Shown here: one piece after another, positions 8,179 to 16,693 of the stretch | Layout of the letters: each line of letters begins with the position of its first letter | How positions within the stretch are numbered: the stretch's first letter is position 1 | Source: CAWIHA01 sp963835855 | GTDB taxonomy: Bacteria; Acidobacteriota; Terriglobia; Bryobacterales; Bryobacteraceae | NCBI GenBank assembly: GCA_963835855.1 | Contig: CAWIHA010000039.1 | Location: 33,997 to 97,996, forward strand | DNA length: 64,000 bases | Direction of reading: 5' to 3' | Notes under the pieces: model-generated | What the model was told of the DNA's origin: nothing | Seen by the model: only the letters and a program-made list of their open reading frames with translations | Databases searched by the model: none | Position numbers and translations under genes: made by a program

Positions 8179-8439
8179 CTATTGGGACACTGCGGAACCC
8201 GTGAGTTTGTTGTAGAGCCACGCAAATATTCCGCCGCCAATCAGGGCATCGAAAAACGCCCATATCAATCCTATTACGCTGCCGATAGGAGAGATCGTGT
8301 AACCGCGGTACAGCCTGCCGATGAATGTAGGCCCCACTGCGGAGCCGTCAAATGCAATGATCCACCAGGTGAGGAAAAACAGTCCTAGTCCCCAGACTAT
8401 GCCGCAAGTCAGCGCGAACGCCTTAATGTTGAGCTTCAT
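8179..8439 (-). CDS. Small two-helix membrane protein, bacteriophage-holin-like
   Basis: An 86-residue protein with two hydrophobic helices (about residues 8-28 and 50-78) separated by a short loop with YRGYTISPIGS. Such proteins are usually annotated as phage holin-like, but they occur widely as single chromosomal genes and a lytic role is not shown. The ATG at 8439 is preceded by GGAGAA. It lies between hicA-like and hicB-like remnants in the same orientation. Confidence 0.65.
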   Translation of the reverse strand: MKLNIKAFALTCGIVWGLGLFFLTWWIIAFDGSAVGPTFIGRLYRGYTISPIGSVIGLIWAFFDALIGGGIFAWLYNKLTGSAVSQ

Positions 8440-8499
8440 GTGTGTCTTCTCCTTTATGTGCTTCGAGCCGGACTCTGGAGCTCATCCGCGCGCACCCTG

Positions 8500-8660
8500 C
8501 GCGCCGGCTTGCAGCCCGTTGTCCGGCCTCGACAATCTCCGTTAAAAGCTCGCCGGTGCGGAGGGAGCGTTCCTTGCGCTTGGCACCCCTGTAGCTCCGG
8601 GCGCCAAGCGTAACATCCGCGCTCGTCCTGTTCGATCACAGCACCGGCCTTCCACGTCAT
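8500..8660 (-). pseudogene. hicB-like antitoxin remnant
   Basis: From the ATG at 8660 the frame reads MTWKAGAVIEQDERGCYAWR then PELQGCQAQG. This closely matches the start of HicB antitoxins (VIEQDERG.Y.A..PELPGCQAQGDT). After about 32 residues the similarity moves to another frame (an EIVEA-like helix) and then fades, so the gene is frameshifted and decayed. The 3' limit is approximate. Confidence 0.5.
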
Positions 8661-8719
8661 TGACCCCATCCTACCGCCAGCGGCGCCACCAGGTGACGTT
8701 AGGGACGGTGACGTACCTA

Positions 8720-8763
8720 GCGCGGCCGCGCCTGCCGGTGGTGGGTCATGGTTCGGCGTTGCG
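8720..8763 (+). repeat. Direct repeat copy 2 flanking the hicA/holin/hicB segment
   Basis: GCGCGGCCGCGCC followed by TGCCGGTGGTGGGTC and GGCGTTGCG, matching 7921-7973 imperfectly. The two copies bound an approximately 0.8-kb segment. Confidence 0.6.
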
Positions 8764-8856
8764 ACGAGACGACCGAGTGGAACGCCATGAACGGTCGCAA
8801 GAGCGTTTGGACTAAGCCGCTGGCGCGGCGGGTAGTGGCCGAAATGTGCGTTGAAG

Positions 8857-9405
8857 CTAGACTTTTGAAGTCGTTGGCCGCATATCAGCTGCATGCATTT
8901 GTTTGCCAGCGGTAATAGAACGTAGCTCATAGACCGACACGGCAAGACCTGCAAGCAGCGCGAACAAAACCAAAGCGTAGAAAATGATCCGACTGAGATT
9001 TTTAATGAAGCCTCCGCCATTGCCGGATTCTATATGCTTCTCAATCTTCGTACTCAACTCAATCCGGTCAACGGACATCGAACCCGGGCTATCCTTTTCG
9101 ATGACGAGCAGTGCATCGACCGCGCCAGCTAGGAGGCGATTGTAGTACCCCAGGTCTAGAAACCAGACTGCGATCCAGAACACGCTTAGTAGTGCGAAAG
9201 CACCCGTGAGGAGCCCCCACCGCAACTCGCCCGTCGTGTCACTCTTTGTAACCACTGCGGCGAGCGTCGCAAATGCAGCGACGGCACCAAGCGATTGACT
9301 TCGAAGTCTGATGATGAGGTCGTTGAAGTGCATCGCGACCCCTTCATACTCTTTCCATAGTTCAAAGCGGTTAAATACGTCGCCCGGTTTGTCTGGATCT
9401 GTCAT
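8857..9405 (-). CDS. Membrane protein with three to four predicted helices, unknown function
   Basis: A 182-residue protein. A charged N-terminal helix (FELWKEYEGVAMHFNDLI) is followed by hydrophobic segments at about residues 36-53, 62-82 and 138-160. The layout of an N-terminal helix with membrane hairpins and a short cytosolic loop resembles SLATT-like or RipA-like small membrane effectors, a structural analogy only. The ATG at 9405 is preceded by GGAGGAA. It is divergent from the HEPN gene, with about 600 bases between them. Function is not assigned. Confidence 0.6.
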   Translation of the reverse strand: MTDPDKPGDVFNRFELWKEYEGVAMHFNDLIIRLRSQSLGAVAAFATLAAVVTKSDTTGELRWGLLTGAFALLSVFWIAVWFLDLGYYNRLLAGAVDALLVIEKDSPGSMSVDRIELSTKIEKHIESGNGGGFIKNLSRIIFYALVLFALLAGLAVSVYELRSITAGKQMHAADMRPTTSKV

Positions 9406-10025
9406 TGATGATTCCTCCCGTGAGAGTATTTTATTCGACTTAGGAAGGGCTAGAATTGTCTCACGTCAGTTCTTGATGATTCGATCACATGCCTTGACGA
9501 TACGGCGGGGTGACTCTAGAAAGCAAGCGACGAAGGCTTTCCCTCAACGCACATTTCGGACACTGCCGCGCGGCGGACGCTACGCGTGCGATACTGCAAC
9601 TGGCGTGCGTCTCGTTGTCAGCGATTTAGAGCGATTCGTGGGTGCGGGACGAAGTCCCTTGCATTCTGTGTGTTACGAACAGAACTCGATTCAATACCCA
9701 TAACCTACCGCGTTCGCCGCAAACGCCAGCGGCTTCCTTCAAACGGCCCTATCGAAAGTGCCCCGCCAGGAGAAGCACCTCGCTACCCGAGGACCGCCGC
9801 GGCGGGGCGCTCCCGATAGGGATCTAACGTCTGTCGGTACTAATCCCCTCTCGCTGGCCTGCTTGACGGACCCGAAGAGGGGGACAAAAGCGCTCGAGGC
9901 TTCGCCAGCGGGCGTTCAAACATGTGGTTACTGTGGTATAGCGTCCCTAGCGCCCCTATATGCTACGCTAAAATACAACCGTTTCAGAGCCGACATCTCT
10001 GTGGCGTTTCGTTTCGTAGGACGGC
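9406..10025. other. Gene-free interval between the membrane protein and the HEPN gene
   Basis: No convincing coding frame, RNA or repeat was recognised in these 620 bases. The short open frames have no family motifs. A GC-rich palindrome-like stretch lies near 9790-9815. The promoters for the two divergent flanking genes must lie here. Confidence 0.5.
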
Positions 10026-11303
10026 ATGAGCGATCCAATGCGCAAGCTCATCGAGCAGGCCAATCAGCACCAACACCTCCAAGAGCAGCTATTCGGACAG
10101 TGGGACTCTTTGCGCCGGCAGATTGAGAGAGCAAGGATCGTCCCAGAGGGCGCACTAGGAGTTACGGGCATAGCGGCTGCTATGGAGAGGACGAATATCT
10201 CACAGTGGCTGCAAGGCGTCGATCGGCAGTTGGAGATTGCGGGCGAACGGATCCGCGAGTTGTCGACCTTTGGTGCGCTCTGGAGCTCGGCTGTCGTCGG
10301 AGCCATGGAAGGGCTGACCGTCCAGTCAGCGCTCAACGACGCGATCGTCAAGGCGCTTGAGGAAGCGAGAACCTCACTGTATGAGCGGTTCCGCTTTCCG
10401 GGATTCGCTGAGTTGCAGAAGTTCCAAGAGCAGATGAGAGCAGCACATGCTCGGTTTGCGACAATGCAGCCTACGTTCGAGGAGCTTCAGCGGGCACTCG
10501 CTGCCATACACACACCATGGATAGACAGCCTGAATGCGTCCCGGTCGTTTGACAGCTTCGCAAGTTTGGCCGGATTGGGCGCTGCGGTCCGCGTCGCTCC
10601 GTATGTGTCTGCAACTATCGAAACGGTTCGACGGTCACTTGGCACGTGGGCCACTGTGCCGAAAGGAGTGGACGAGGACTCTTTTCAGCGGGACGAATTC
10701 TATCAAGAGCATGGACTCAATTCAAATCTCATTGCCCTACCGGAGCCCGCCTTTACACAGACGCTTGACGTGACCGGAGTCGTCGCCGTTGAGACTCTCG
10801 TTCCCGATGCTGACGGTGTCGAATTTGACATTGAACAAAAAAGACTCACGCCGGAGGAACGCGCGTTGTTCGGGCGCACTTCAAGGGCCTTTCAGCTTAT
10901 GAACGTGCTCGAGACGAAAATCCGCGAGTTTATCCACCGTCTCATGACGCAGCACTGCGGCATTGGTTGGGAGAAAGGCCGCGCGCCAGAGAACGGCAAG
11001 GTACTCCTGAAGTGGGAAGAAAAGCGCCAAAACGCGCTGAAGAACGGTGAAAGCCCGCTCGACCTCATCTATTATGCTGATTTCACAGATTACGCGAAGC
11101 TCATCACCCGCCGTGACAACTGGCGGGAGGTTTTCTCGGCCGTGTTTCGGGACGAGGATGACGTGAAGATATCGTTCAAACGATTGGAATCTCTTCGCGT
11201 AATCACGATGCATTCTCGACCGGTCACAAAAGGGGACCTACTGACAATTGGGACCGAGACTACCCGCATCCTAACTGCAATTGGAGTGCTAGGAAGGACG
11301 TGA
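10026..11303 (+). CDS. Swt1-family HEPN domain protein
   Basis: A 425-residue soluble protein. The N-terminal half (about residues 1-175) is helical and coiled-coil-like. Residues about 285-420 match the Swt1-type HEPN domain: LETKIREFIH, WEKGRAPENG, WEEKRQ, LIYYADFTDYAKLI, RRDNWREVFSAVF, and the closing RVITMHSRP. HEPN RNases use an Rx4-6H motif; RVITMH fits it. Swt1-type HEPN proteins are common in defence islands, but this gene has no classic partner. The ATG follows GGACGGC and is a weak start. It may be an RNA-cleaving abortive-infection protein; that function is inferred. Confidence 0.75.
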   Translation: MSDPMRKLIEQANQHQHLQEQLFGQWDSLRRQIERARIVPEGALGVTGIAAAMERTNISQWLQGVDRQLEIAGERIRELSTFGALWSSAVVGAMEGLTVQSALNDAIVKALEEARTSLYERFRFPGFAELQKFQEQMRAAHARFATMQPTFEELQRALAAIHTPWIDSLNASRSFDSFASLAGLGAAVRVAPYVSATIETVRRSLGTWATVPKGVDEDSFQRDEFYQEHGLNSNLIALPEPAFTQTLDVTGVVAVETLVPDADGVEFDIEQKRLTPEERALFGRTSRAFQLMNVLETKIREFIHRLMTQHCGIGWEKGRAPENGKVLLKWEEKRQNALKNGESPLDLIYYADFTDYAKLITRRDNWREVFSAVFRDEDDVKISFKRLESLRVITMHSRPVTKGDLLTIGTETTRILTAIGVLGRT

Positions 11304-11391
11304 ATAGCGGGCCATGCAGAAGCCCCCTTCGGCCCCCCAATCCACCAGCCGCCGCTAAGCTGGTGCCCTGCTAGGAATCTGAACTGCCGCG

Positions 11392-13227
11392 TTACCGCGC
11401 TTCGCCCCTCGAATCGAAGCTCACTTGGCCCAGCCTGGCGCCGGAGGCGAGCACCTCGCGCAGGCGGCCGCGATTGGGGCCGGATTTCTCCGCCGCGCCC
11501 AGCATCGAGCGGAGCGCGTCTGCGAGCGAGGTCTCAACCGGCAGCCGGAAGATCCAGGGAATGTTGACCGAGGTGAGACTGCGGTCGCCAGAGAGGGCGA
11601 TCAGCGGCAGGAAGGCTTTGACCGCCAGTTGTTCGGCCAGGTGGCTCGAGTCGCGGTCGGTGGCGATTAGTCCCAGCACCTGCTCCTGGTAAATCAGCCT
11701 GACCAGCTCGCTGGAGGCTTTCCCCCACGGCCCGTTCGAGGAGACCGGCACGAGCGCATAGCGGCCTTTGAACCCGCGCAGGATTTCCGCGACCTCGGGC
11801 GCGGCGGCCAGCTTATCCGCCTGCGGGCCGAAGACGCCAATCCGCAACGGGCCCGCGGGCGAATCGGCCACCGCCGGGCCGTTATAACTCACGCCGCCCT
11901 CGCCGACCCGCGCATAGGGCATCTGCATCGGGTAGCGGCGGAATTCAAGTTTGCCGCCCTTCACTGTTCCCAAATACATCGGGACGATGTTCTTGCAGTT
12001 GGGATCGAAGACCATCTCGCCGGTCACGCCCTTGTAATGCTCGACTCCGGTGAGCGCATCGCGGATCTGGCCGCGGTTCAGGCCCGCCTCGCAGATGGCC
12101 TGGAGAAGAATGTTCATCGTGTCGTAGGCCAGCGAAGCGAAGGCGTCCGGGCGTTTGCCAAAGCGCTTTTCAAAACGCTGGTTGAAAGCGAGCCAGGCGG
12201 GATCGTCGCGCGTGGGGTCGAACGGGTAAACCACTTCGAAACCCTCGGCGGCATCGCCCGCGATGCGGAACAGGTCGTCGCCGGCGATGCGGAAGCTGCC
12301 AAACACGGGCTGCTTCATTCCCATTTCGCGCATCTGCTTGAGGATCATGCCGGCTGGCGCAGCATCGCCCCAGATCACGATCCCATCCACGCGCGACTCG
12401 TTGATGATGCGAAGCTCCCTGCGGAAATCCGTGTCGCCCTGCGTGTACTTCTGCTCGATCACCACGGGATGGCCGAGCCGCCGGGATGCGTCTTTGAACT
12501 TGAGGATGCCAAAGCGCCCGTAGCGGCTGTTGATGCGCAAGAGCGCGATGCGCTCGAGCTTCAGGCCGGTGTAAATGCGGCGGGCGAGCGTGTAGCCCTG
12601 CACGCGGTCGTCCTGGATGGTGGTGAAGTACCAGGGGACGAGCGTTTCGGGGATGGTGGGGTCGGTCGAGGCGCTGTTGACGATCGGCACTTCGGCCTTG
12701 AGCGTTACACGCAGCGCGATGTGCGTGGAATCGGCGCCGATGGAACCGAGCATGGCCCAGACCTTCTCGTCGTAGGCCATCTTGATGATCTCATTGCTGG
12801 AGGCGCCCCAGACCGCCTGGTCGTTGTGCACCATCAGCTTGAATGGCTTGCCGCCGTAGCCGCCGTTGGCATTGGCTTCCTCGATCGCAAGCTGCGAGCC
12901 TTTGAGCATCATCTTGCCCAGCGGCTCTTCGGGATGGTTCTCGATGGGGCCGAGGAACCCGATGTGCACCTCGTCCACATCCGAGGGCTTGAGCGTGCGC
13001 ACGTCGCGCGCCCCGCCGTTGTATTCGATGAGCTTGGTGTAGAACTCGTAATAGGGCTTGGCGAACTTCGAGTAGGGCTGCATGTCCTCGGGCTCCAGGG
13101 CATACGGCCTCAGCTCGCGGTCCTTGGGTGGGCCAGGCGGGTGAGCGCCGCAGGAGCACGGCGCCGCGCCCTGGGCCCACAGCAGGCCGGCCGGAATAAA
13201 CGCCAGCAGCCAGACACGGGCGAGCAT
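11392..13227 (-). CDS. ABC-type branched-chain amino-acid/urea substrate-binding protein, tandem PBP1 type
   Basis: Secreted periplasmic-binding protein of 611 residues. The N-terminus from the ATG at 13227 is a signal peptide (LARVWLLAFIPAGLLWAQG). A first type-1 periplasmic-binding fold spans about residues 65-425, with IGFLGPIENHPEE, GIVIWGDAAPAG and YDTMNILLQAI typical of LivJ/UrtA-like proteins. A shorter second fold (about 460-600) looks incomplete. Upstream in-frame codons to 13302 overlap the ridA gene and are not used. It is the last gene of the minus-strand operon starting at 19665, beginning 5 bases after ridA ends. No permease or ATPase lies beside it, so it may sense rather than transport. 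Confidence 0.78.
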   Translation of the reverse strand: MLARVWLLAFIPAGLLWAQGAAPCSCGAHPPGPPKDRELRPYALEPEDMQPYSKFAKPYYEFYTKLIEYNGGARDVRTLKPSDVDEVHIGFLGPIENHPEEPLGKMMLKGSQLAIEEANANGGYGGKPFKLMVHNDQAVWGASSNEIIKMAYDEKVWAMLGSIGADSTHIALRVTLKAEVPIVNSASTDPTIPETLVPWYFTTIQDDRVQGYTLARRIYTGLKLERIALLRINSRYGRFGILKFKDASRRLGHPVVIEQKYTQGDTDFRRELRIINESRVDGIVIWGDAAPAGMILKQMREMGMKQPVFGSFRIAGDDLFRIAGDAAEGFEVVYPFDPTRDDPAWLAFNQRFEKRFGKRPDAFASLAYDTMNILLQAICEAGLNRGQIRDALTGVEHYKGVTGEMVFDPNCKNIVPMYLGTVKGGKLEFRRYPMQMPYARVGEGGVSYNGPAVADSPAGPLRIGVFGPQADKLAAAPEVAEILRGFKGRYALVPVSSNGPWGKASSELVRLIYQEQVLGLIATDRDSSHLAEQLAVKAFLPLIALSGDRSLTSVNIPWIFRLPVETSLADALRSMLGAAEKSGPNRGRLREVLASGARLGQVSFDSRGEAR

Positions 13228-13232
13228 GATGA

Positions 13233-13724
13233 TTACTCCCCGGAACCGGCGTTCCGGAACATCGCTATCGCTTCGATCTCGACGAGCAGCTCCGGCCGAC
13301 ACAGCTTGGCCTGGATTCCGGTCGAGGCCGGCAGCGGATCCAATCCCTGCTCCGTATAAAACGCGGTGCGCTCCTCGTTGAACTCGGCGTAGTCGCGGTC
13401 AATGTCGCGCAAATAGCAGGTCGTGCGGACCACGTCTTTCCAGGTCGCGCCCTCGGCCGCGAGCAGCGCGGTAATGTTCTCGAACGTGCGCCGCGTCTGG
13501 GCACGGAAGTCGCCCACGTGCAGCGTCTCGCCGTCCGGACCGACGCTGGCGGTGCCGGAGATGAGCAGCACGGTAATGCCGCCGATATCGATACGCAGCC
13601 CGCGCGAAAAAGAGCTGGGCCGCTGGTAGTGAAAAGCCTCGTTGAGCGCCTCCGGAGCGCTGACCGGTCTTTTGGCGATCGCCGCCGCGCCGGAGATCTC
13701 GTTGAGCACGTCGTTAATTGTCAT
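13233..13724 (-). CDS. RidA family protein
   Basis: A protein of 163 residues. The YjgF/YER057c/UK114 core runs from about residue 45 (IDIGGITVLLISGTASVGPDGE) to the C-terminal PELLVEIEAIA strand. The usual catalytic Arg-containing strand is represented by VVRTTCYLRDI, and KLCRPELLVEIE stands in for the typical Cys-Glu segment. An extra 40-residue N-terminus precedes the core, making it longer than the usual 125-130 residues. RidA deaminates reactive enamines or imines; the substrate of this variant is unknown. The ATG at 13724 is preceded by AGGAG about 12 bases upstream. It lies in the operon between the propeller gene and the binding protein. Confidence 0.82.
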   Translation of the reverse strand: MTINDVLNEISGAAAIAKRPVSAPEALNEAFHYQRPSSFSRGLRIDIGGITVLLISGTASVGPDGETLHVGDFRAQTRRTFENITALLAAEGATWKDVVRTTCYLRDIDRDYAEFNEERTAFYTEQGLDPLPASTGIQAKLCRPELLVEIEAIAMFRNAGSGE

Positions 13725-13781
13725 ATAAGGAATCGACTCCTGTAAACTCCCGGCCGGCCCTCGCCGGCCAGGCATCGTATT

Positions 13782-14845
13782 TCACTTCATCCGAATTCCG
13801 TGGCTCAATCCGTTAGCCGTTGCGACCCAAATGTCGTCACCCTGAAAATCGACGCCGAGAATGTAGTGGTGCGCCGGCGCCGTTTCGGTTTCGACGCGCG
13901 TCACCTTGCCGGCCGCGTCGCGGACCAGCATCTCGGGCTTGTTCGTGTCGAGTGCCGGACGGTACACCGCCCAGTTCTCGCCATCGAAATAGGCCAGGCC
14001 CTTATCCGTCGAAAACCAGGCGTGGTTGCCGTCCACGCCTTTCACATGATTCAGAAAATTGCTCGGCAGGCCGCTGTCCTTATCCAGAAAATTCTTCCAG
14101 CTGCGGCCGTCGTAGCGGCTGGCCCCGAAGTAAGTTGCGACCCAAAGGATCTTGTCCTTCTCCGTCCAACTGACCGAGGTGGTGATCTCGTGGATTAGTC
14201 CCTGGTCCTTGAAGAGCACCATTTCAGTCTCGCCGTCGGGATCGTGGTAATCCTTCCAGCGGTCGGTCTTGACGTCGTATTCCAGAACTCCGCCGCCCCA
14301 CACCGCGTAGTAGACCTTGTCCGCGCCGGCGCTGACCGTTGTAGGTCCAGATCTCGTACATGGGCGTGTTGCGCTCGTTGAAGAGGCTCCATTCGCCGGT
14401 GCGCGTGTTCAGGCGGCTGCCGCCGGCCGCCGTGGCAACCCACACAAAATCGCCCTGGACGCCGACGCCGTAAACCACGTCGTTGGCCAAGCCGCTGTTG
14501 AGCTGCGTGAAGTTGTCGAAGCGGCCCGCCGAGAACCGGCTCAGTCCGCCCATGGTCGCGGCCCAGACATCGCCGGTCTTCTTGTCCACGGCAACGTAAA
14601 GCACTGCGCGGTGCGCCAGGCCCTGCTCGGCGGCGGTACACCTTCCACTTGCCGTTTTCGTAAAGCCCCAGTCCGTTCTCGGTGGCCGCCCAAATGCGCT
14701 TGCCATCGACGCAGACGTTGAAGACGTGATTGTCCGGCAGACCGTTGGCGGTGGTGAAGTTTTCCCAGCGAAAGCGGGGCATGGCCGGCGCCGCCGCCAG
14801 CGCGGCGGAAGACAATGCAACGAGGAGTGCCAGTGCCTTCTTCAT
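13782..14845 (-). CDS. Secreted ligand-binding-sensor-like beta-propeller protein, two frameshifts
   Basis: A signal peptide (MKKALALLVALSSAALAAAP) is followed by repeats of the two-component-regulator propeller type: FTTANGLPDNHVFNVCVDGK, then several WVAT or WAAT blades and GLAYFDGENWAVY. One extra base near 14632-14640 (between KVY and AAEQGLAHR) and another near 14335 (between TYN and VSAGADKVYY) break the frame. Removing both gives one continuous protein of about 354 residues. Since all blades survive, sequencing errors or very recent mutations are likely. It overlaps the upstream cytochrome gene by four bases, which supports translational coupling. No kinase domain is present, so it is probably a stand-alone secreted propeller. 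Confidence 0.7.
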
Positions 14846-16692
14846 AACGTTTTCAGGTATTCGATCAGATCGTTCAGCTCATCCTTGCTCAGGTCGTTCG
14901 ACACCCCATGCGTGTCATTGGGGTTGAAGACCGTCCAGATTTCCTCGAGCGACCGCGCGGAGCCATCGTGCAGGTAGGGCGCGGTAGCAAAAACATTGGT
15001 CAACTGCGGAACGTCGACGAGCGGCGAGCGGTCCGTCGGTTTGCCGCTGCCGACGTCGGCCAGTTGCTGGTTCGTGTAATGCCGTCCGGAATGGCACACC
15101 GAGCACTGGTTGCTTTCCGGAATCGGAGTGCCGTCTTTGCGCGCCGTGCGCTCGAAGATCGCCCGGCCGCGCTCCTGCGAAGGTGTTGGGTCGCCATCCG
15201 CCATCCGGTAGCGGTTCGGCCGCAGCGGAATCGCTTTGATGAACGCCACCAAATCGGACAGTTCCTCGCGGTTGTAACTCTGCGAGCGGTAAAAGAATTT
15301 CTCGGTGCGCGGCCCGCACTCGGTCTCCAGGTCCGGGTTGCCGCCGTTCCATTTGTACGGCGCCGTCTCCGAGATGTCTTCGAGCAGCCGGTTATCTACG
15401 ATATCCTTGCCGAAACCATCGGGCTCGAGATCCCAGTTGATTCCGTCAAAAGTCGCCTCGATGTGGCAATTGGCGCAGCCAAAGTGCTTGTGGAAAGCGA
15501 ATCTTGCCGAAAAAAAGAGGCGCTCCCCGCGACGCTCGGCCGTGAGCGCTTCCGGCGCGCCGAGCGAAATCGTGCCGGCCACTTGGCGCGTGGCCGTATC
15601 GATCACCGAGATGGTGTCTTCCGTGTTGTTGGCAACATACAGGCGCTTGGCATCGGGCGAGAGCGCCATACCTTTGGGCGCACGGCCCACCGCAATGCGG
15701 CCAATCACGTAATTGGCGGAGGCGGAAAGGTCGTTCGCCAGCGTGCGGCGCCCGGCCGGACTCGCCGCGTGCACGAACTCGAGCAATTTCGGAATATCGA
15801 TCACCGTAATGCTGTCCGAGCCGGTCGTGCTCACGTAAACCGTTCTCTTATCGGGCGCGATCACGACTCCAAACGGCGGGGTGAAGTAGCGGTCGAGCTC
15901 GTCGATCAAGATATGCACCGGCTCCCCGACGTCCTCTCCAAATAGGGCAAGCGAGTTGCCAATCACCCAGCCGTGCGAGACGTGCGCGAGCGGAACCAGG
16001 TTCTTCGGGCGCATCTCGGCGGCGATGCCGAGCCGGCCATCGGCCGACATAGCCACATGGAAGATGCCGGCCGCGTTGTGCAGCCGGTAACGGTCCACGA
16101 CCATCTGGCGGTCCGTGCCGATGACCGTGACCTCCGATTCGGGCGGTGTGCGGAACTTGCCGATGTTCGGGTAGATGTGAGTCGCGTAGATGCGCGAGCC
16201 ATCCGGCGAGAGCGCGAGGTAACTCGCGCCGCGACCCGCGACCAATCGCTTGGTTTCGATGCCGGTCGTGAGATCGATCACGGATATGTCGTTGCTGATA
16301 CGGTTGGCGGTGTAAAGGAACAGGCCTTTTCGATCAGAGATCACGGAAGTCGGCTCAAAGCCGGCGGGCAGCGTGCGGAAGACCTGGGATGAAGCGGTGT
16401 CGATTTCCGAGACGGTGTCGTCCCAGGAGTTCGCGACGTACAGGCGCTTGCCTTCAGGCCCAAGCGCCAGGCCTTTCGGCACCCGGCCCACGTGGATGCG
16501 GCGGAGGATCGCGCCCGAAGCCGCATCGATGACCACAACTTCATCGGTGCCCTGGCACACCGAGTAGAGCCGCGCGCCATCCGGAGAGATCGCGAGCTCG
16601 ATCGGCGAGGGATAGCGCACCGCGGACGGCTTCGAGGCCGTTGCCGCGAAAAACGCGAGCACGGCTCCGGTCACCGCGAGCGCCCTGCGCAT
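14842..16692 (-). CDS. YVTN beta-propeller / di-heme cytochrome c (MauG/CCP-like) fusion
   Basis: A secreted 616-residue protein. After a signal peptide (about residues 1-20) come YVTN-type propeller repeats: SPDGARLYSVCQG, EGKRLYVANSWDDTVSEID, DAKRLYVANNTEDTISVID, to about residue 385. A cytochrome-c-peroxidase/MauG-like C-terminal half has two CxxCH heme sites, CANCH near residue 404 and CSVCH near 530, plus YLHDGSARSLEE, a late motif typical of these di-heme proteins. It probably acts as a periplasmic redox enzyme. It begins one base after the CRTAC1-like gene ends and overlaps the next gene by four bases. Confidence 0.85.
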   Translation of the reverse strand: MRRALAVTGAVLAFFAATASKPSAVRYPSPIELAISPDGARLYSVCQGTDEVVVIDAASGAILRRIHVGRVPKGLALGPEGKRLYVANSWDDTVSEIDTASSQVFRTLPAGFEPTSVISDRKGLFLYTANRISNDISVIDLTTGIETKRLVAGRGASYLALSPDGSRIYATHIYPNIGKFRTPPESEVTVIGTDRQMVVDRYRLHNAAGIFHVAMSADGRLGIAAEMRPKNLVPLAHVSHGWVIGNSLALFGEDVGEPVHILIDELDRYFTPPFGVVIAPDKRTVYVSTTGSDSITVIDIPKLLEFVHAASPAGRRTLANDLSASANYVIGRIAVGRAPKGMALSPDAKRLYVANNTEDTISVIDTATRQVAGTISLGAPEALTAERRGERLFFSARFAFHKHFGCANCHIEATFDGINWDLEPDGFGKDIVDNRLLEDISETAPYKWNGGNPDLETECGPRTEKFFYRSQSYNREELSDLVAFIKAIPLRPNRYRMADGDPTPSQERGRAIFERTARKDGTPIPESNQCSVCHSGRHYTNQQLADVGSGKPTDRSPLVDVPQLTNVFATAPYLHDGSARSLEEIWTVFNPNDTHGVSNDLSKDELNDLIEYLKTL

Positions 16693-16693
16693 T

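Noticed and set aside
8454..9020. Minus-strand open frame of about 188 codons crossing the end of the membrane protein gene
   Set aside because: Its first half is an alternative frame of the membrane protein gene. Only the internal stretch from the ATG at 8660 shows similarity, and that is reported as the hicB-like remnant.
12037..13359. Long plus-strand open frame opposite the periplasmic-binding-protein gene
   Set aside because: It mirrors the codon pattern of the real minus-strand gene, has no motif, and the minus-strand product has a signal peptide and clear family segments.
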